A stretch of DNA of 64,000 nucleotides from Mycobacterium tilburgii (GTDB lineage: Bacteria > Actinomycetota > Actinomycetes > Mycobacteriales > Mycobacteriaceae). Location: NCBI RefSeq assembly GCF_902168065.1, contig NZ_LR655691.1, forward strand, positions 62,001 to 126,000, read 5' to 3'. Below the pieces are notes generated by a model. That model saw nothing but the letters and a program-made list of their open reading frames with translations. It was not told where the DNA came from and made no database searches. Both the position numbers and the translations under genes were made by a program. Below, in pieces: positions 62,480 through 64,000 of the stretch (the first letter of the stretch is position 1; each line of letters starts with the position of its first letter).

Positions 62480-63262
62480 GTGGACTCACACGGGCGTGCT
62501 TCGGTGCGACCCAGCCCGATCTTCTTCACCCTGATCGCGCTGACGGCGGCCGGCGGCGTGTTGGCGTGGCTGGCCGGAACGACAGTGCGTCCGATGGCCT
62601 ACGCCGGAGTGTTCATCTTCGTGATCGCCGGCTGGCTGGTGTCGCTGTGCCTGCACGAATTCGGCCACGCGATGATGGCCTGGCGGTTCGGGGATCATGA
62701 CGAGGCGGTGCGCGGCTACCTGACGCTGGATCCGCGGCGGTACGCGCACCCCGGCCTGTCGTTGCTGCTGCCGATGGTTTTCATCGCGCTGGGCGGGATC
62801 GGTCTGCCCGGCGCCGCGGTCTATGTGCGCAGCTGGTTCAGGACGCCGACGCGCCGCACGCTGGTCAGTCTGGCCGGCCCGGCGGCGAACCTGGTGCTGG
62901 CGGTGCTGTTGCTGACGCTGACGCGGCTGTTCTTCGACCCGGACCACTGGGTGCTGTGGGCCGGGGCGGCGTTTCTCGGCTTCCTGCAAATCATGGCGGT
63001 GATGCTGAACCTGCTGCCCGTCCCGGGGCTGGACGGCTACGACGCGCTGGAACCGCACCTGAGTCCGGACACGCAGCGCGCGGTCGCGCCGGCCAAACAG
63101 TATGGCGTGTTCATCATGTTGTTCCTGCTGCTGGCGCCGGTGATCAACCAATGGTTGTTCGGGATCGTGGCCTGGTTCTTCGACCTGTCCGGGATACCGC
63201 ACCTGCTCGCCAGCGCCGGGAATTCGCTGACCCGCTTCTGGAGCCGCTGGATCCGACCCTGA
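62480..63262 (+). CDS. M50-type (site-2 protease-like) membrane metalloprotease, Rv0359 homologue
   Basis: 260 residues from GTG 62480. Six or so transmembrane segments. The zinc motif LHEFGHAMMAW (HExxH) is inside the second helix, at about residues 59-69, and the third ligand region PVPGLDGYDALEP (LDG) is at about 183-195, so the catalytic site is complete. Family members cut membrane proteins, but the substrate of this one is unknown. It starts 10 bp after the previous gene. Intact. Confidence 0.92.
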   Translation: MDSHGRASVRPSPIFFTLIALTAAGGVLAWLAGTTVRPMAYAGVFIFVIAGWLVSLCLHEFGHAMMAWRFGDHDEAVRGYLTLDPRRYAHPGLSLLLPMVFIALGGIGLPGAAVYVRSWFRTPTRRTLVSLAGPAANLVLAVLLLTLTRLFFDPDHWVLWAGAAFLGFLQIMAVMLNLLPVPGLDGYDALEPHLSPDTQRAVAPAKQYGVFIMLFLLLAPVINQWLFGIVAWFFDLSGIPHLLASAGNSLTRFWSRWIRP

Positions 63263-63288
63263 AATATATGCGCTTTCCTGCATATATT
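63263..63288 (+). promoter_or_regulatory. Palindromic operator and -10 element of the cation-efflux gene
   Basis: AATATATGC - 8 bp - GCATATATT, a perfect 9-bp inverted repeat in an otherwise GC-rich region. Its right half contains TATATT (63283-63288), a good -10, 7 bp before the ATG at 63295, so the transcript may be leaderless. AT-rich imperfect dyads of this kind at metal-efflux genes are typical targets of ArsR/SmtB metal sensors. Confidence 0.7.
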
Positions 63289-63294
63289 GGCGGC

Positions 63295-64000
63295 ATGGGC
63301 GCCGGACACAGCCACCCCCCTGCGGAGGCCTCGGATGGGGCCTCCGCTTCTCGAATGATTCCGCGCAGATCCATGGCCGCCGGGATCCTGGCAGTCTTCT
63401 TCGTGGTGGAGCTGACCACCTCTCTGCTGATCAATTCCCTTGCGCTGCTGGCCGATGCGGGTCACATGCTCACCGACGTGGTCGCGGTGTTCATGAGGCT
63501 GGCTCGCGGTGATCCTGGCCAGGCGCAGCAGTACATCGCCGAATCGCACCTACGGCTGGCATCGCGCCGAAGTCTTCACCTCGATAGCCAATACCGCGTT
63601 GCTGGTCGGCGTGGCGGTGTTCATCCTCGTCGAGGCGATCGACCGGCTCGGTACAGGGGAAGTAGTGCACGGTGTCCCGATGACCGTGGTGGCGTTGGCC
63701 GGGGTTGGCGCCAACCTCGTGGTGGCGATGCTGCAGCGGTCACCACTCCGGGGGCAGCCTCGCGGTCAAGGGTGCCTACATGGAGGTTGTCACCAACACC
63801 GTCGGCAGCCTCGGCGTGCTGATCGCCGGCGTCGTAACCGTCACGACGCACTGGTCCTACGCCGACGTGGTGGTGGCCTTGCTGGTCGCGATGTGGGTGC
63901 TGCCACACGCGTTCTCGCTGGCGCGCGCGGCGATGCGGTGTCCGAGACGTCGCCGGCCCACATCGACGTCGAGGAACTGCGCGCGGTCGACGGTGTCACC
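63295..64000 (+). pseudogene. Cation diffusion facilitator (zinc-type efflux), frameshifted, cut by window end
   Basis: MGAGHSHPPAEASDG is the His-rich N-terminus. The first helices are AAGILAVFFVVELTTSLLIN and SLALLADAGHMLTDVVAVFM (the HxxxD metal site). A frameshift near 63500 moves GWHRAEVFTSIANTALLVGV to another frame, and at least two more precede KGAYMEVVTNTVGSLGVLIA and VVVALLVAMWVLPHAFSLAR. A CDF transporter moves Zn or similar ions out in exchange for protons. It is partial because the window ends. Confidence 0.8.

Overview
This is mycobacterial chromosome, GC-rich by eye, from a slow-grower-type Mycobacterium that I cannot place to species. The evidence is protein recognition and gene order. 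The window carries groEL2 (Hsp65) with two CIRCE operators, virR, the pssA-psd pair, the glnX-glnH-pknG operon, fgd1 and the thi genes. The order matches M. tuberculosis Rv0389 to Rv0442c, with a second block matching Rv0356c to Rv0359.

The dominant feature is a perfect zero-spacer inverted repeat. Bases 1-15960 are the reverse complement of 15961-31920 (position x pairs with 31921-x), so the first half of the window is one palindrome of at least 31,920 bp; it may extend left of base 1. Every gene in the left arm recurs in the right arm on the opposite strand with the same lesions. The left arm reads, from base 1: an Rv0426c-like gene, xthA, an acetyltransferase, def, Rv0430, virR, sodC, Rv0433 and Rv0434 remnants, an F420 oxidoreductase remnant, an AAA ATPase remnant, pssA, psd, moeA2, an M24 peptidase remnant, a dehydrogenase/TetR divergent pair, groEL2, a DUF559 protein, an Rv0441c-like gene, and the C-terminal end of a PPE-like gene cut at the axis. 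The right arm is joined without a break to the genes expected next beyond Rv0426c. A fold-back assembly or library artefact is the leading explanation; a genuine inverted duplication is the exciting alternative.

From 31.9 to 59.8 kb the order runs backwards relative to M. tuberculosis. It holds an Rv0424c-like gene, a PAS-ANTAR pseudogene, TPP riboswitch-thiC-thiD-hydrolase, a decayed lipoprotein/membrane region, thiG-thiS-thiO behind a second TPP riboswitch, thiE, mutT3, glnX-glnH-pknG, broken ackA and pta, fgd1, a metallo-beta-lactamase-fold gene, several decayed luciferase-like oxidoreductases, a 5'-truncated NDH-2 gene, metZ, a rhodanese and broken purT. At about 59.78 kb the synteny switches to the Rv0356c-Rv0359 block (thioesterase remnant, purA, two conserved genes), followed by a broken cation-efflux gene under a palindromic operator that runs off the window.

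About half of the distinct genes are pseudogenes with single-base indels, nonsense codons and deletion fusions. Genes expected to be essential or strongly selected (groEL2, def, pssA, psd, purA, thi genes, pknG, metZ, fgd1) are full length. That non-random split argues for real reductive evolution rather than raw sequencing error. The retained set describes a cell that makes its own thiamine, phosphatidylserine/ethanolamine, methionine and AMP and senses amino acids through GlnH/GlnX/PknG, but has lost acetate-phosphate interconversion (pta-ackA), SodC, one molybdopterin gene copy and redundant PurT.
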